Source of the DNA: Negativicutes bacterium
GTDB lineage: Bacteria > Bacillota_C > Negativicutes > Sporomusales_B > JARLHX01
Length of the DNA stretch: 34,921 bases
NCBI GenBank assembly: GCA_031292015.1
Contig: JARLHY010000111.1
Location: forward strand, 1 to 34,921
Direction: 5' to 3'
Of the stretch, positions 22,238 through 30,913 are shown in pieces. Below the pieces are notes generated by a model. The model made no database searches. It saw only the letters and a list, made by a program, of their open reading frames with translations, and had not been told where the DNA came from. The translations under genes and the position numbers were made by a program. The stretch's first letter is position 1. Every line of letters begins with the position of its first letter.

Positions 22238-24211
22238 ATGAAAAGTCTCCAGACGAAACTTACGGTTACCATCCTGATCATCTTTCTGATAGCTCTCGGC
22301 GCACTGGGGGGCCTGAACTACTGGAAGGCCCGGGACATTATCACCGAGAATCTGACAAAGGATATGCGTGACCTGGCGGAAAAATCCGCCGGCGATGCCG
22401 GGGACTGGCTGGAGGCCCGCAAGGCGGAATTGACGGTGATTTCAGTCGCGCCGGTGGTATTGAACGGAAATTTGGAGGCAATCGTTCCCTTCCTGAAGAA
22501 CGCAGCCCAGGCCAATAAGGCTTATGACGCCATCGGCTACGCCTTACCCAGCGGCCAGGCCTTCAACTCCGCGGGTGCCAGCGTTGACCTCAGCGACAGG
22601 GAGTACTTCAAACAGGCCTTAACCGGCGTGGGCTCCGTGTCTGATCCGGTGGTGTCGAAGTCGACCGGCCACCTGATAGCCGTGGTGACGATACCGGTCA
22701 AGGTGGAAGGCAGGGTAACCGGCGTGTTGTACGGGGCCATCGATATGGCAGGGATCGCCGGCAAGGTCATGGCAGTCAAGGTCGGCCAGACAGGTTATGC
22801 TTATGTGAGTCAGGGCGACGGACTGACGATTCTCCATCCGAACAAGGACATCGCGATGAAAAGCAATTTCAGCAAAGACAGCAATATACCCACGGCACTC
22901 CAATCGGCTAGTGTCAGGATGATGAAGGGCGAGACCGGGCTGACCCGCTACGAATTCATGGGTGCCGATAAAATCATGGCTTATGCTCCTATCCCTGGTG
23001 CCAAATGGTCGCTGGCGGTTACCGTGCCGGTTGGGGAGGTGACGGGGGCCGTTTCGTCGCTGACGACAATATCGCTGATCACTTCCCTTGTCGTGCTGAT
23101 TGTCGCGGCCATGGCGGTGGTTCTCCTGACCCGCAGGATTATCGGCCCGCTGCGCAAATTGGTGACCTTTGCCGAGGAAGTGGCGGCAGGGGATATTTCG
23201 GAACGGCACCGTACGATTTATTCCCAGGATGAAATTGGCCAGCTGGCGGACGCCATGTTCAAGATGCGCGACAATCTGCGCAGCCTCATCAGGCAGGTCA
23301 GTCAGGCCACCGAGCAGGTATCGGCATCCTCGGAGCAGTTGACTGACAGCGCCGAGCAGTCGGCCCAGGTCGCCAACCAGGTGGCGGTCACTATCGGCGA
23401 TGTGGCAGGCGGTGCCGAGAGGCAACTGAAGGCGGTGCATGACACGGTTTCGGTGGTCAGTCAGATGTCGGAAGGGATCCGGCAAATTGCGGCCAACGCC
23501 AACACGGTTGCCGGGACATCGGCCAAGTCGGCCGAGATTGCTCAGGAAGGCGGCAAAGCAGTGGAAAAGGCTGTTGGTCAGATGGGGCAAATTGAGGAGA
23601 CGGTGATCCGTTCCGCCCAGGTGGTGACAAAGCTGGGCGAACGGTCCCAAGAAATCGGCCAGATTGTCGACACCATCGCCGGTATCGCCGGGCAGACCAA
23701 CCTGTTGGCCCTTAACGCCGCCATCGAGGCGGCGCGGGCCGGCGAGCAGGGCCGGGGCTTCGCGGTCGTGGCCGAGGAAGTGCGAAAACTGGCCGAGCAG
23801 TCCCAGGAAGCAGCCAAGCAAATCGCCGGACTGATCGCCGAAATCCAAAAAGATACCGACAGCGCCGTTGTGGCCATGAATGAAGGAACCAAGGAAGTCC
23901 GGGTCGGCGCCGAGGCAGTGAATGCGACCGGCCGCGCCTTCCAGGAGATTTCCAGATCGACCAATGAAGTATCGACTCAGATTCAGGGAATTTCCGCAGC
24001 GATCCAGCAAATGGCAGGCGGCAGCCAGCAGGTGGTGGCGTCGGTACGGGATATTGACGCCATCAGCAAAGAAACGGCCGGTCAGGCCCAAACCGTATCC
24101 GCAGCTACTGAGGAGCAGTCGGCGACTATGGAAGAGGTGGCATCCTCTTGCAAGGCATTGGCGAAACTTGCCGATGATCTTCGGTCGATGGTCACTAAGT
24201 TCCGGGTGTAG
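22238..24211 (+). CDS. Methyl-accepting chemotaxis protein with dCache sensor
   Basis: The 657-residue chemoreceptor has helix 1 (about 8-27), a large extracellular double-Cache domain (about 30-275), helix 2 (about 278-302), HAMP and the MCP signalling coiled coil. The Cache part shows the typical YDAIGYALPSGQ, DREYFKQALTG and GQTGYAYVSQGDG segments; dCache domains commonly bind amino acids, amines or organic acids. The ligand here is unknown. The tip region [20 protein letters not shown] is intact. ATG 22238 follows GAGGAGCGG. It lies 464 bases after the first receptor and appears separately transcribed. The antisense strand carries a 549-codon open frame that is only a composition artefact. 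Confidence 0.95.
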   Translation: MKSLQTKLTVTILIIFLIALGALGGLNYWKARDIITENLTKDMRDLAEKSAGDAGDWLEARKAELTVISVAPVVLNGNLEAIVPFLKNAAQANKAYDAIGYALPSGQAFNSAGASVDLSDREYFKQALTGVGSVSDPVVSKSTGHLIAVVTIPVKVEGRVTGVLYGAIDMAGIAGKVMAVKVGQTGYAYVSQGDGLTILHPNKDIAMKSNFSKDSNIPTALQSASVRMMKGETGLTRYEFMGADKIMAYAPIPGAKWSLAVTVPVGEVTGAVSSLTTISLITSLVVLIVAAMAVVLLTRRIIGPLRKLVTFAEEVAAGDISERHRTIYSQDEIGQLADAMFKMRDNLRSLIRQVSQATEQVSASSEQLTDSAEQSAQVANQVAVTIGDVAGGAERQLKAVHDTVSVVSQMSEGIRQIAANANTVAGTSAKSAEIAQEGGKAVEKAVGQMGQIEETVIRSAQVVTKLGERSQEIGQIVDTIAGIAGQTNLLALNAAIEAARAGEQGRGFAVVAEEVRKLAEQSQEAAKQIAGLIAEIQKDTDSAVVAMNEGTKEVRVGAEAVNATGRAFQEISRSTNEVSTQIQGISAAIQQMAGGSQQVVASVRDIDAISKETAGQAQTVSAATEEQSATMEEVASSCKALAKLADDLRSMVTKFRV

Positions 24212-24298
24212 CGAATAACAGGTTAAGGGCAAGGTTCTCGCAGCCTGGATGATGGCTGGCGTCAACAAGGAGCAGGGACTGAATCACTCCTGGTGGGA

Positions 24299-24329
24299 AG
24301 AAGGTTTTGCCATCGCGGCAAAACCTTCT
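24299..24329. terminator. Perfect 13-bp stem-loop after the second chemoreceptor
   Basis: AGAAGGTTTTGCC pairs fully with GGCAAAACCTTCT around ATCGC. It is a homologue of the stem-loop after the first chemoreceptor; the C-to-T change in one arm is matched by G-to-A in the other, so the pairing is kept. No T-run follows. Confidence 0.55.
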
Positions 24330-24541
24330 GGATTCAAAGGGGTGGTGGGCCGCTTGTTGTGGACAACTGCTGTAGCGATTAAATTGCTGATTTGCAGGAA
24401 TTTCTGGATGTTTGTGGTAATATTAGAGTGATATTATCGTTATTTTGTGCTTCATAACAAGGCGTTTTCCAAAGCGCGGCCGATTCGGGACCAACTCAGG
24501 CAGTAATCGCTGCGCAGACTAGGTGGGAGGGAGGCGTATCC
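24330..24541 (+). promoter_or_regulatory. Leader region of the LuxR/MalT-like regulator with TTGCAGGAATTT motif
   Basis: The motif TTGCAGGAATTT (24392-24403) is followed after 11-12 bases by GGTAATATT. This fits the -35 half of a SigH promoter well and the -10 half only loosely (TGGTAAT versus RNNGAAT). A small palindrome GTTGTGGACAAC lies at 24355-24366. The rest of the 139-bp leader shows nothing recognisable. Confidence 0.35.
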
Positions 24542-27028
24542 ATGCCCAGAACCAACGCCAGAACGCTTTATAAGCGGGCGCCGATCAACCGATTGCTGGG
24601 CAATATGTGGGAATACCCGCTGATGGTTGTGGAAGCGCCGATGGGCTACGGCAAAACTACTGCTGTGAAGGAATATTTGAAAGACTGTAAAGCCGAGATA
24701 TTGTGGCTGACATTATTGGATGAGTCGGCTGCGGTATTCTGGAGCGGCTTCAGCCGCCTGCTCCAAAAGGTAGACCGCCAAGCCGCGGATGCTCTGGCGG
24801 CGATGGGAGTCCCCGGCGACAGCGTGTTTTTGGATGAGGCTGTGGGTATAGTCAGCCGGATTGAGTTTCCGGGCAAAACGGTCATCGTGCTTGACGATTA
24901 CCATGTATTGATGTCGGAAGATATTGACAGGTTTATCGAACTGCTGGTCAGGTCCGAGATTCCCAACCTGCATGTTGTGATCGCCTCCCGCAGCAGTTTC
25001 GGCGACAATAGCACCGAACTTGTCCTTAAAGGCTATAGTTTTGTTGTGGGGAAAAACTGTTTTGAGCTCAGCAAGGCGGAAATCATCGAGTATTGCAGAT
25101 TGTGCGGGATCAGGCCTACCGCCGAGGATGCCGACTTTTTGCTGTCCTATACCGAGGGCTGGATCAGCGCCGTCTATCTTTGCATACTTGGGTTCCTGCA
25201 GGATGGGCGGATCGAGCGGCAGGTCAGTTTGAACGAGCTGATTGAAAAGGTGGTCTACCGGCGCTGCAGCCCGGAGGCTCAGGAATTCTTGCTCAGTGTC
25301 TGCATTTTTGACGAATTCTCGGTGGATCAGGCTGAACATATGTGGCTGGGAGAGAACGCGGCAGAACTGCTGCAGCAACTCGTGGCCCAGAACGCCTTCA
25401 TCAAGCATGATCAGGTCAATGCTATCTACTACATGCACAATATCTTCACCGGTTACCTGCGGCGACTCTTTGGTAGACAGACCACGGAGAAGCAGCAGGC
25501 TGTCTGGGGCGCTGCAGCCAAATGGCATCAAATTGCCGGGGACTGTGTGCGGGCAATGGATTATTTTTATAAGGCTGCGGATTTCGAAAATTTGCTGACG
25601 ACGCTTGAAGGCGATAAAGGCAGTTGTATCACCAATGAACATAAGGAAAGACTGATCCGCTATTTCAGCGAATGCCCGGCCGGGATAAAAATGGATCACC
25701 CGTGGGCCTGCCTGATCTACGCCATCAATCTGTTTGCGTTCAATGAAATGGAGTTGTTCGCGCGGCAATGCGAGGAAATCGGCGGCTATATCGAAAATTC
25801 ACCCGGAATGGATGATGCGACCAGGATGAAGCTTGCCGGGGAACTCGAACTTTTGCTTGGTTTTACCAAGTATAACAGCATCGCCGGGATGTCCGAGCAT
25901 CACCAGAGAGCCTGGGAACTGCTGCAGGGGCCGGCGGAGTTCATGGACAGAAGCGGGTCATGGACCTTTGGTTCGCCGTCCGTTCTCTATATGTTCTACC
26001 GGGAGAGCGGGCAGCTGGCGCAGGAAGAACAGGAAATAGGCGAGCTTCTGCCGTATTATTGCCGACTGACGGACGGACACGGCTTTGGGGCGGACCGAGT
26101 GATGCAGGCAGAGCGATACTATTATATCGGTGATTTTGAAAACGCGGAGATCATGGCCCATAAAGCCTTCTATGCCGCCGAGACCCAGAATCAGACGGCG
26201 ATCGCGCTTTGCGCCCGATTTCTCCAACTGCGGCTGGCGCTGGTGAGAGGGGATTTGACGTTCGTACGGGATAACTTGCGGCAAACCCGGGAAGATATCA
26301 AAGCCAGGGGACTGTATCTGTATATCCATACCTGGGATATGTGCGAAGGTTTCGTATATGCCTACCTCAATCAGGAGAAACGGATACCTGCCTGGATTAT
26401 CCAGGGTGACCTGGCGGATAGCGCGGTCTATTTCCCAAGCTACGCGTTCTTCAATATCGTTCTGGGCAAGGCGCTGCTGAGCGGTGGGCAATATCTGAAG
26501 CTGATCGGCCTGGCCGAAGAGTTTATGGCGATCGCCGGTGTTTTCCCCAATCTGCTGAGCCAAGTATATACTCACATCTATGAAGCCGCTGCCAGACTGA
26601 GGCTGGGTCGGCGGGAAGAGGCGCTGACGGTGCTCGGCGCGGCGCTGGATATTGCGGCCGCCGATCAGGTAATCATGCCATTTGTGGAAAACGGCGAGTA
26701 TATCGACGAGCTGCTCAGCGAGCTGGAAACTGGCGGCCGGTACCAGGATTTTATCGGCAAGATGCGAAAGTTCCTGCCGGGTATCGCCATGAAACAGGCG
26801 GAGATGGCGGCAGAACTAAACGGCAGTGACGGCAAGGCTCTCCTGACGGAGCGGGAAATGGCCATCGCCGAGCTTGTCGCCACGGGCCTGTCGAACCGGG
26901 CTGTGGGAAAAACTTTGTATATCGCCGAGGTAACCGTCAAAAAAGCGCTCCAGGGTATCTATGCAAAACTGGGTGTCAGCAGCAGAACGGCTCTGACCAA
27001 GTTGCTGATCGAGCAAAAGACGGGTTGA
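24542..27028 (+). CDS. MalT-like ATP-dependent LuxR-family regulator
   Basis: This 828-residue protein has the architecture of STAND-type LAL/MalT regulators. The N-terminal NTPase has Walker A EAPMGYGKTT (31-40), like MalT's APAGYGKTT, and Walker B TVIVLDDYH (113-121). A central helical-repeat region (about 330-740) is typical of the TPR-like sensor part. A LuxR helix-turn-helix closes the protein (about 767-826), starting LLTEREMAIAELVATGLSN. It probably activates genes when an inducer and ATP are bound. Its targets are not evident; it stands as a single gene with its own terminator. ATG 24542 follows GGGAGGGAGG. Confidence 0.92.
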   Translation: MPRTNARTLYKRAPINRLLGNMWEYPLMVVEAPMGYGKTTAVKEYLKDCKAEILWLTLLDESAAVFWSGFSRLLQKVDRQAADALAAMGVPGDSVFLDEAVGIVSRIEFPGKTVIVLDDYHVLMSEDIDRFIELLVRSEIPNLHVVIASRSSFGDNSTELVLKGYSFVVGKNCFELSKAEIIEYCRLCGIRPTAEDADFLLSYTEGWISAVYLCILGFLQDGRIERQVSLNELIEKVVYRRCSPEAQEFLLSVCIFDEFSVDQAEHMWLGENAAELLQQLVAQNAFIKHDQVNAIYYMHNIFTGYLRRLFGRQTTEKQQAVWGAAAKWHQIAGDCVRAMDYFYKAADFENLLTTLEGDKGSCITNEHKERLIRYFSECPAGIKMDHPWACLIYAINLFAFNEMELFARQCEEIGGYIENSPGMDDATRMKLAGELELLLGFTKYNSIAGMSEHHQRAWELLQGPAEFMDRSGSWTFGSPSVLYMFYRESGQLAQEEQEIGELLPYYCRLTDGHGFGADRVMQAERYYYIGDFENAEIMAHKAFYAAETQNQTAIALCARFLQLRLALVRGDLTFVRDNLRQTREDIKARGLYLYIHTWDMCEGFVYAYLNQEKRIPAWIIQGDLADSAVYFPSYAFFNIVLGKALLSGGQYLKLIGLAEEFMAIAGVFPNLLSQVYTHIYEAAARLRLGRREEALTVLGAALDIAAADQVIMPFVENGEYIDELLSELETGGRYQDFIGKMRKFLPGIAMKQAEMAAELNGSDGKALLTEREMAIAELVATGLSNRAVGKTLYIAEVTVKKALQGIYAKLGVSSRTALTKLLIEQKTG

Positions 27029-27055
27029 AAGATTATACTTTCGTATAGTACCAGC

Positions 27056-27095
27056 AAAAGCTGATTCGCCTTATGATTAAGGTGAATCAGCTTTT
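27056..27095 (+). terminator. Terminator of the LuxR/MalT-like gene
   Basis: AAAAGCTGATTCGCCTT pairs with AAGGTGAATCAGCTTTT (one G-T wobble) around ATGATT, 28 bases after the stop. The 3' arm ends in four T bases. Confidence 0.75.
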
Positions 27096-27155
27096 AGGTT
27101 GGGACCGGATTCATTTTTGTAAGGTTTGTTGAGAAGTCGCGGTACGAGGTGTTGT

Positions 27156-27386
27156 ATGGGGAAAATCACAGCAGTGAGCACTGATCAGAATTATCTGGTC
27201 ACCGTCTGTTTCGACAACAACCATTCAGTGACCATTGATATGAAAAAGAAGCTGCACACCGCCAGGTTTTCCGAACTGAGAAACGAGCCGGTGTTCGCAG
27301 CGGCGAAAACAGACGGTAAATCGATTCACTGGCCGGGGGGCATATCGATTTCCATCGGTGAGATCATGGAGATCATAACGAAATGA
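27156..27386 (+). CDS. Small DUF2442-like protein
   Basis: The 76-residue protein reads ITAVSTDQNYLVTVCFDNNH then SVTIDMKKKL and IHWPGGISISIGEIMEI, which matches the pattern of DUF2442: a leading strand, an F-x-D/N turn, a D-x-K segment and a final W-x-x-G-x-x-I/L. Such proteins are small and often occur near toxin-antitoxin-like DUF4160 genes, but no partner is seen here. ATG 27156 follows GAGGTG with five-base spacing; a longer frame from 27126 has no ribosome site. It has its own stem-loop downstream. Confidence 0.7.
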   Translation: MGKITAVSTDQNYLVTVCFDNNHSVTIDMKKKLHTARFSELRNEPVFAAAKTDGKSIHWPGGISISIGEIMEIITK

Positions 27387-27430
27387 AGCCAGGGCGGAAG
27401 GCTATTGCCGCCGGATCAACGGATATGACG

Positions 27431-27466
27431 ACAAGAGGTTCTGCCAACAGTGGCGGAACCTCTTGT
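27431..27466. terminator. Stem-loop after the DUF2442-like gene
   Basis: ACAAGAGGTTCTGCC pairs with GGCGGAACCTCTTGT (one wobble) around AACAGT, followed by TTTCT. It is the third member of the AGGTTYTGCC stem-loop family and, like the others, sits just downstream of a gene. Confidence 0.6.
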
Positions 27467-27867
27467 TTCTGCAGGCACAAGCAATTCGCATGATGGCCGC
27501 CGCTTTCCGGGGTATTTCGGATAGGATTTCCGCCGGCCTGTCTCGCCCGGTCTTGGTAGCGGCCTTGCAGGAATTTAGCGGGAATTGCAAGAAGATAATA
27601 GGTATTGCACAGACCGGAATCCTGCAAGGCGGGATTCCCATTTTTTTGAGGCCGAGGTGCGGGCGTCAGCCAACCGCAGCCTGGCAGCAGAGGTGGAAAA
27701 CCGGCAGATGGCAAATTCGGCTGCTTGTTGATCTGTCCGTCGGTACTACGCCGCAATTATTGGAATACTAAACGATGTGGACAACCAAACAAGACGTGCC
27801 CGATAATCCAACGTTCGCCGCATTGCGGCCCGTCAGAGGCTGCACTTCGAAAACAGGAGTGAATGGA
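27467..27867 (+). other. Intergenic region before the DEAD-box helicase
   Basis: This 400-bp stretch contains TTGCAGGAATTT (27565-27576), a downstream GATAATAGG, and then a short stem with seven T bases (27616-27647). That arrangement could make a very short RNA or an attenuated leader for the helicase. Open frames on both strands here lack ribosome sites and resemble nothing I know. Confidence 0.3.
27616..27647 (+). terminator. Short stem with T-run in the helicase leader
   Basis: GGAATCC (27616-27622) pairs with GGATTCC (27632-27638), followed by CA and seven T bases (27641-27647). It lies 40 bases after the TTGCAGGAATTT motif and 220 bases before the helicase start, so it could act as an attenuator. 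Confidence 0.45.
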
Positions 27868-29070
27868 ATGAGTGACTTATTTGCAGGAATCGGGATAACC
27901 GAGCCGCTGGTGACTGGCCTCGCCAAAGCGGGAATCACGGTTCCCACTGAGATTCAGACCGAAGCAATTCCCAAGGTGCTTTCGGGCCGGGATGTCATCG
28001 GGCAAGCGCCGACCGGAACAGGTAAGACGCTGGCTTATTTATTGCCGCTATTTCAGAAGGTAGATCCTGCCAAACGGGAGATGCAGGCGATGATTCTGGC
28101 TCCGACACATGAGCTGGCGATGCAGATTTTTCGTCAGATTGAAACGCTGGCGAACGATTCGGGCTTAGCGGTGACCGCCGCCGCTGTTATCGGTCAGGTT
28201 AACATAGCGCGGCAGGCGGAAGCCTTGAAGGAAAAGCCGCATATTATCGTCGGTTCGAGCGGCCGGATTCTCGAACTGATCCAAAAACGAAAAATTAATT
28301 CACAAACCATCAGGACCATCGTCGTCGACGAAGCGGACAGGCTGCTGGATGACGCCAATTGGGCCAGTGTCAAAGCGGTGGTCAAGACGACCCTGAAAGA
28401 CCGGCAAATGCTGCTGTTTTCGGCGACGATAACGCCGGCGGCGCTGGTACGGGCCAAAGAGCTGCTGCAGGACCCTGAAGTGATTGCGGTAAAGACCCGG
28501 AGCGAGGTTCCAACGGACATTTCGCATATGTACTTTCTGGCCGAACAGCGCGATAAAATCGAGGTCCTGCGCAAACTGGCGACACAGCTGAATGTCGGCC
28601 GGGCGCTGGTTTTCATCAATCAAAGCGAAGCGATTGAAACAACTGTGGCGAAACTCAACTATCACGGCTTGACAGCGACCGGCCTTCACGGAACAGCGGT
28701 GAAGACGGACCGCCAAAAAGCGCTGGAGGATTTTCGCAGCGGCAGGGTCCGCCTTTTGGTGGCCTCGGATTTGGCGGCGCGGGGGCTGGATATATCGGGT
28801 GTGGAATATGTGTTTAATCTGGAGTTGGCGGAAGACCCGCAGATTTATCTGCACCGGGTGGGCCGAACGGGCCGGGCCGGACAGCGCGGGACGGCGGTAA
28901 CGATAGCTACCGGCAAGGAAGCGGCGCTGATCGCCAAGATTGAAAAGATGTTAAAAATCCGCATTGAGGCAAAACAGATGCTGCGGGGCAAAATCTTGGA
29001 CCGCGTTCCGCCGGCCGGGCCCTCGAAACGGCCTGCTATGAAACCGCCTGCTAAAAAACCTAAGGGTTAG
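27868..29070 (+). CDS. DEAD-box ATP-dependent RNA helicase
   Basis: The 400-residue enzyme unwinds RNA duplexes. Motifs in order are: Q motif (GITVPTEIQ, Gln30), motif I APTGTGKT (47-54), PTHEL (79-83, a variant of PTREL), DEAD (154-157), SAT (185-187) and the C-terminal domain motif HRVGRTGRAGQRG. The tail is short and basic (KRPAMKPPAKKPKG), likely for RNA contact. It lacks the dedicated DbpA/CsdA C-terminal domain, so it is a minimal helicase probably involved in ribosome assembly or cold response. The start is ATG 27868, after AGGAGTG; a GTG-initiated frame from 27775 is longer but unsupported. Confidence 0.93.
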   Translation: MSDLFAGIGITEPLVTGLAKAGITVPTEIQTEAIPKVLSGRDVIGQAPTGTGKTLAYLLPLFQKVDPAKREMQAMILAPTHELAMQIFRQIETLANDSGLAVTAAAVIGQVNIARQAEALKEKPHIIVGSSGRILELIQKRKINSQTIRTIVVDEADRLLDDANWASVKAVVKTTLKDRQMLLFSATITPAALVRAKELLQDPEVIAVKTRSEVPTDISHMYFLAEQRDKIEVLRKLATQLNVGRALVFINQSEAIETTVAKLNYHGLTATGLHGTAVKTDRQKALEDFRSGRVRLLVASDLAARGLDISGVEYVFNLELAEDPQIYLHRVGRTGRAGQRGTAVTIATGKEAALIAKIEKMLKIRIEAKQMLRGKILDRVPPAGPSKRPAMKPPAKKPKG

Positions 29071-29092
29071 ATGACGAAGTTGCCGTCGACAG

Positions 29093-29129
29093 AAAAACTC
29101 CCGGAACAGAGCGTTCCAGGAGTTTTTTT
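29093..29129. terminator. Bidirectional terminator between helicase and acyl-CoA ligase
   Basis: AACTCCCGGAAC pairs with GTTCCAGGAGTT (one mismatch) around AGAGC, with seven T on the plus side and five on the minus side. It serves the convergent helicase and ligase genes. Confidence 0.85.
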
Positions 29130-29161
29130 ATCTTGCTGGGGCGTTTTGCAAAGCAAGCTGT

Positions 29162-30664
29162 TTAGCCAACCTGCACGTTATTGGTTCCGCCTGCTACCTG
29201 TTCGCGCAGAACGCGTTTTAAGATCTTGCCGGTCTGGTTTTTGGGCAAAGCAGCAACCAGGACGAAATCGCGGGGGATTTTGTAGCCGGCAAGCTTGGCC
29301 TGAAGATAATCTCTGATCGCTTTCTTGTCGAAAGTCTGGCCTTCACTCAGGACGAGGTAGGCACAGGCGGCCTGACCGCGAAGTTCGTCGGGAACGCCGA
29401 TAACAGCCGCCTCGGTGACGCCGGTGTAAGCATAGAGCAGTTCTTCAATCTCCCGGGGGTAAATGTTTTCCCCGTTGGAAATGATCATGTCTTTCAGCCG
29501 ATCAACGATATAGAAATAGCCTTCGGTATCGCGGTAGGCCAGGTCGCCGGTGTAAAGCCATCCGTCCCGCAGGGCCAGGGAGGTTTCCAGCGGCAGATTA
29601 AGATAGCCCTGCATCACGCTGGGGCCTTTGACCACAATTTCTCCCACTTTGCCGGGAGGTAAATTTTCTCCTTTGGGATTGACGATCTGGACCTGCAGTC
29701 CCGGCAGGGCTTTGCCGATGGAATAATATTTGGTTTTTGCGGGAGGGCTGAGGGTGACCACCGGTGAGGCTTCGGAAAGTCCGTAGCCTTCTATAATAGC
29801 AGTGCCATATTTATCGCGGAACTGCTTCGCCACTTTTTCGGGCAGTGAAGCCCCGCCGGACACGAAAATCCGGACTCCGGCCAGGTCTTTGGCCTCGCCC
29901 ATGCGGGCCAAGAAGTTATACATGGGCGGAACGCCGTATACGACGGTTACCCCGTATTGCCTGATGGCGGCTGTTGTTTCCCTGGGAGCGAAGGCTTCCA
30001 GTATGGTGATCGATGCCCCGCACAGAAGCGAATTTAGCACTGCGCAGGTCCAGGCAAAACAGTGATACATCGGAAGAACGCAAAGAACGTTATCGTTGGA
30101 AGCCACGGGAAGGGCGACCCGGAAGGCTTCGGCGTTGCTGACAAGGTTTTTGTGGGTCAGGATGGCTCCCTTGGGTTTGCCGGTGGTTCCTGAAGTATAG
30201 ATGATGGCACAGGGGTGATTCTCCCCCAAAACATTGTCCAAAGAAGGGATAGTTTCCAGCTTGTCGCAGGTAAGTTTGGTTTGGAAAGCGGGAATGACGA
30301 GCTGGACAATCGTCCGCCGGCTGTCGCACTGGGCGAGTTCGGCAGTCAGGTCGAGGTACTCGGTTGTAATCAGGTGGCTCATCTGAGCGTCGTCTACGAT
30401 ATAGGCGATTTCCCTGACGGTCAGCTGGAAGTTAAGCGGTACCACCACCGCTCCCAGGCTGACGACAGCCATATAGCTGTAGACGAATTCCACCGAATTG
30501 CGGGAAAATAAGCCAACATTGTCGCCCGGCCTGATACCGGACTTGTGGAAGAAGCTCCGGTACGCAGCCACTTTTTCCTGTAGTATCTTGTATGTTACGT
30601 CTTCTTTACTGTAAAAGGCCACTTTTGCATCTGTTCCCTGGTACATAAGTTGGTGAACCAGCAT
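29162..30664 (-). CDS. Long-chain acyl-CoA ligase (AMP-forming)
   Basis: The 500-residue enzyme activates fatty acids as acyl-CoA through an acyl-AMP intermediate. The ATP loop YTSGTTGKPKGAILTH is at 156-171, GYGLSEASPV follows, and the hinge segment is YTGDLAYRDTEGYFYIVDRLK. Lys480 in QTGKILKR is the catalytic lysine. Sequence style is that of FadD-like long-chain ligases, more so than the ligase at 5953. ATG 30664 lies directly after AAGGAG, an unusually tight fit; a second AAAGGAG eleven bases upstream may be the real ribosome site. It is divergent from the siroheme reductase gene and has its own promoter. Confidence 0.93.
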   Translation of the reverse strand: MLVHQLMYQGTDAKVAFYSKEDVTYKILQEKVAAYRSFFHKSGIRPGDNVGLFSRNSVEFVYSYMAVVSLGAVVVPLNFQLTVREIAYIVDDAQMSHLITTEYLDLTAELAQCDSRRTIVQLVIPAFQTKLTCDKLETIPSLDNVLGENHPCAIIYTSGTTGKPKGAILTHKNLVSNAEAFRVALPVASNDNVLCVLPMYHCFAWTCAVLNSLLCGASITILEAFAPRETTAAIRQYGVTVVYGVPPMYNFLARMGEAKDLAGVRIFVSGGASLPEKVAKQFRDKYGTAIIEGYGLSEASPVVTLSPPAKTKYYSIGKALPGLQVQIVNPKGENLPPGKVGEIVVKGPSVMQGYLNLPLETSLALRDGWLYTGDLAYRDTEGYFYIVDRLKDMIISNGENIYPREIEELLYAYTGVTEAAVIGVPDELRGQAACAYLVLSEGQTFDKKAIRDYLQAKLAGYKIPRDFVLVAALPKNQTGKILKRVLREQVAGGTNNVQVG

Positions 30665-30713
30665 CTCCTTGAATACTCCTTTCCGCCAACTCGATATAGA
30701 TATACACTCCGTT

Positions 30714-30742
30714 ATTTTATCTTGAATCAGGGCTGTTGTCTA
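30714..30742 (-). promoter_or_regulatory. Promoter of the long-chain acyl-CoA ligase
   Basis: On the minus strand TAGACA (30742-30737) and TAAAAT (30719-30714) are 17 bases apart, each a 5/6 match to SigA boxes. Confidence 0.5.
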
Positions 30743-30804
30743 CCTCTAGTATATCAGTCAGGCACCGGGTCCATTCAGGCAGGTGATTCAGCGTCTTTGG
30801 CATG

Positions 30805-30840
30805 GTGATCAGAATCACATCGCGATGTGATTTAGATCAA
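30805..30840 (+). promoter_or_regulatory. Tandem Crp/Fnr-type sites upstream of the siroheme reductase gene
   Basis: GTGATCAGAATCAC (30805-30818) is a perfect GTGAT-N4-ATCAC dyad and GTGATTTAGATCAA (30827-30840) is a near-perfect GTGAT-N4-ATCAA, close to the FNR consensus TTGAT-N4-ATCAA. Their centres are 22 bp apart, about two helical turns. They overlap the perfect 20-bp palindrome AATCACATCGCGATGTGATT (30813-30832). TATTAT at 30843-30848 and TAGAAT at 30868-30873 are candidate -10 boxes. Control by a redox- or NO-sensing Crp/Fnr-family protein is inferred. Confidence 0.6.
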
Positions 30841-30913
30841 AGTATTATCGGAAGAAACGGGGTACCATAGAATCACAGAAGCGACGCAGAACAAGTCGTG
30901 AGGAGGAGAAGAC

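Noticed and set aside
20058..24211. Recent duplication or gene conversion between the two chemoreceptors
   Set aside because: The near-identical 75-residue stretch is the signalling tip conserved in all such receptors; the sensor domains are unrelated and the DNA has many synonymous differences.
22619..24268. 549-codon open frame antisense to the second chemoreceptor
   Set aside because: It reflects the repetitive coiled-coil coding sequence on the other strand and has no protein-like features.
27463..27771. Open frames on both strands between the DUF2442-like and helicase genes
   Set aside because: They overlap a stem-loop and a T-run terminator, lack ribosome sites and have low-complexity content.
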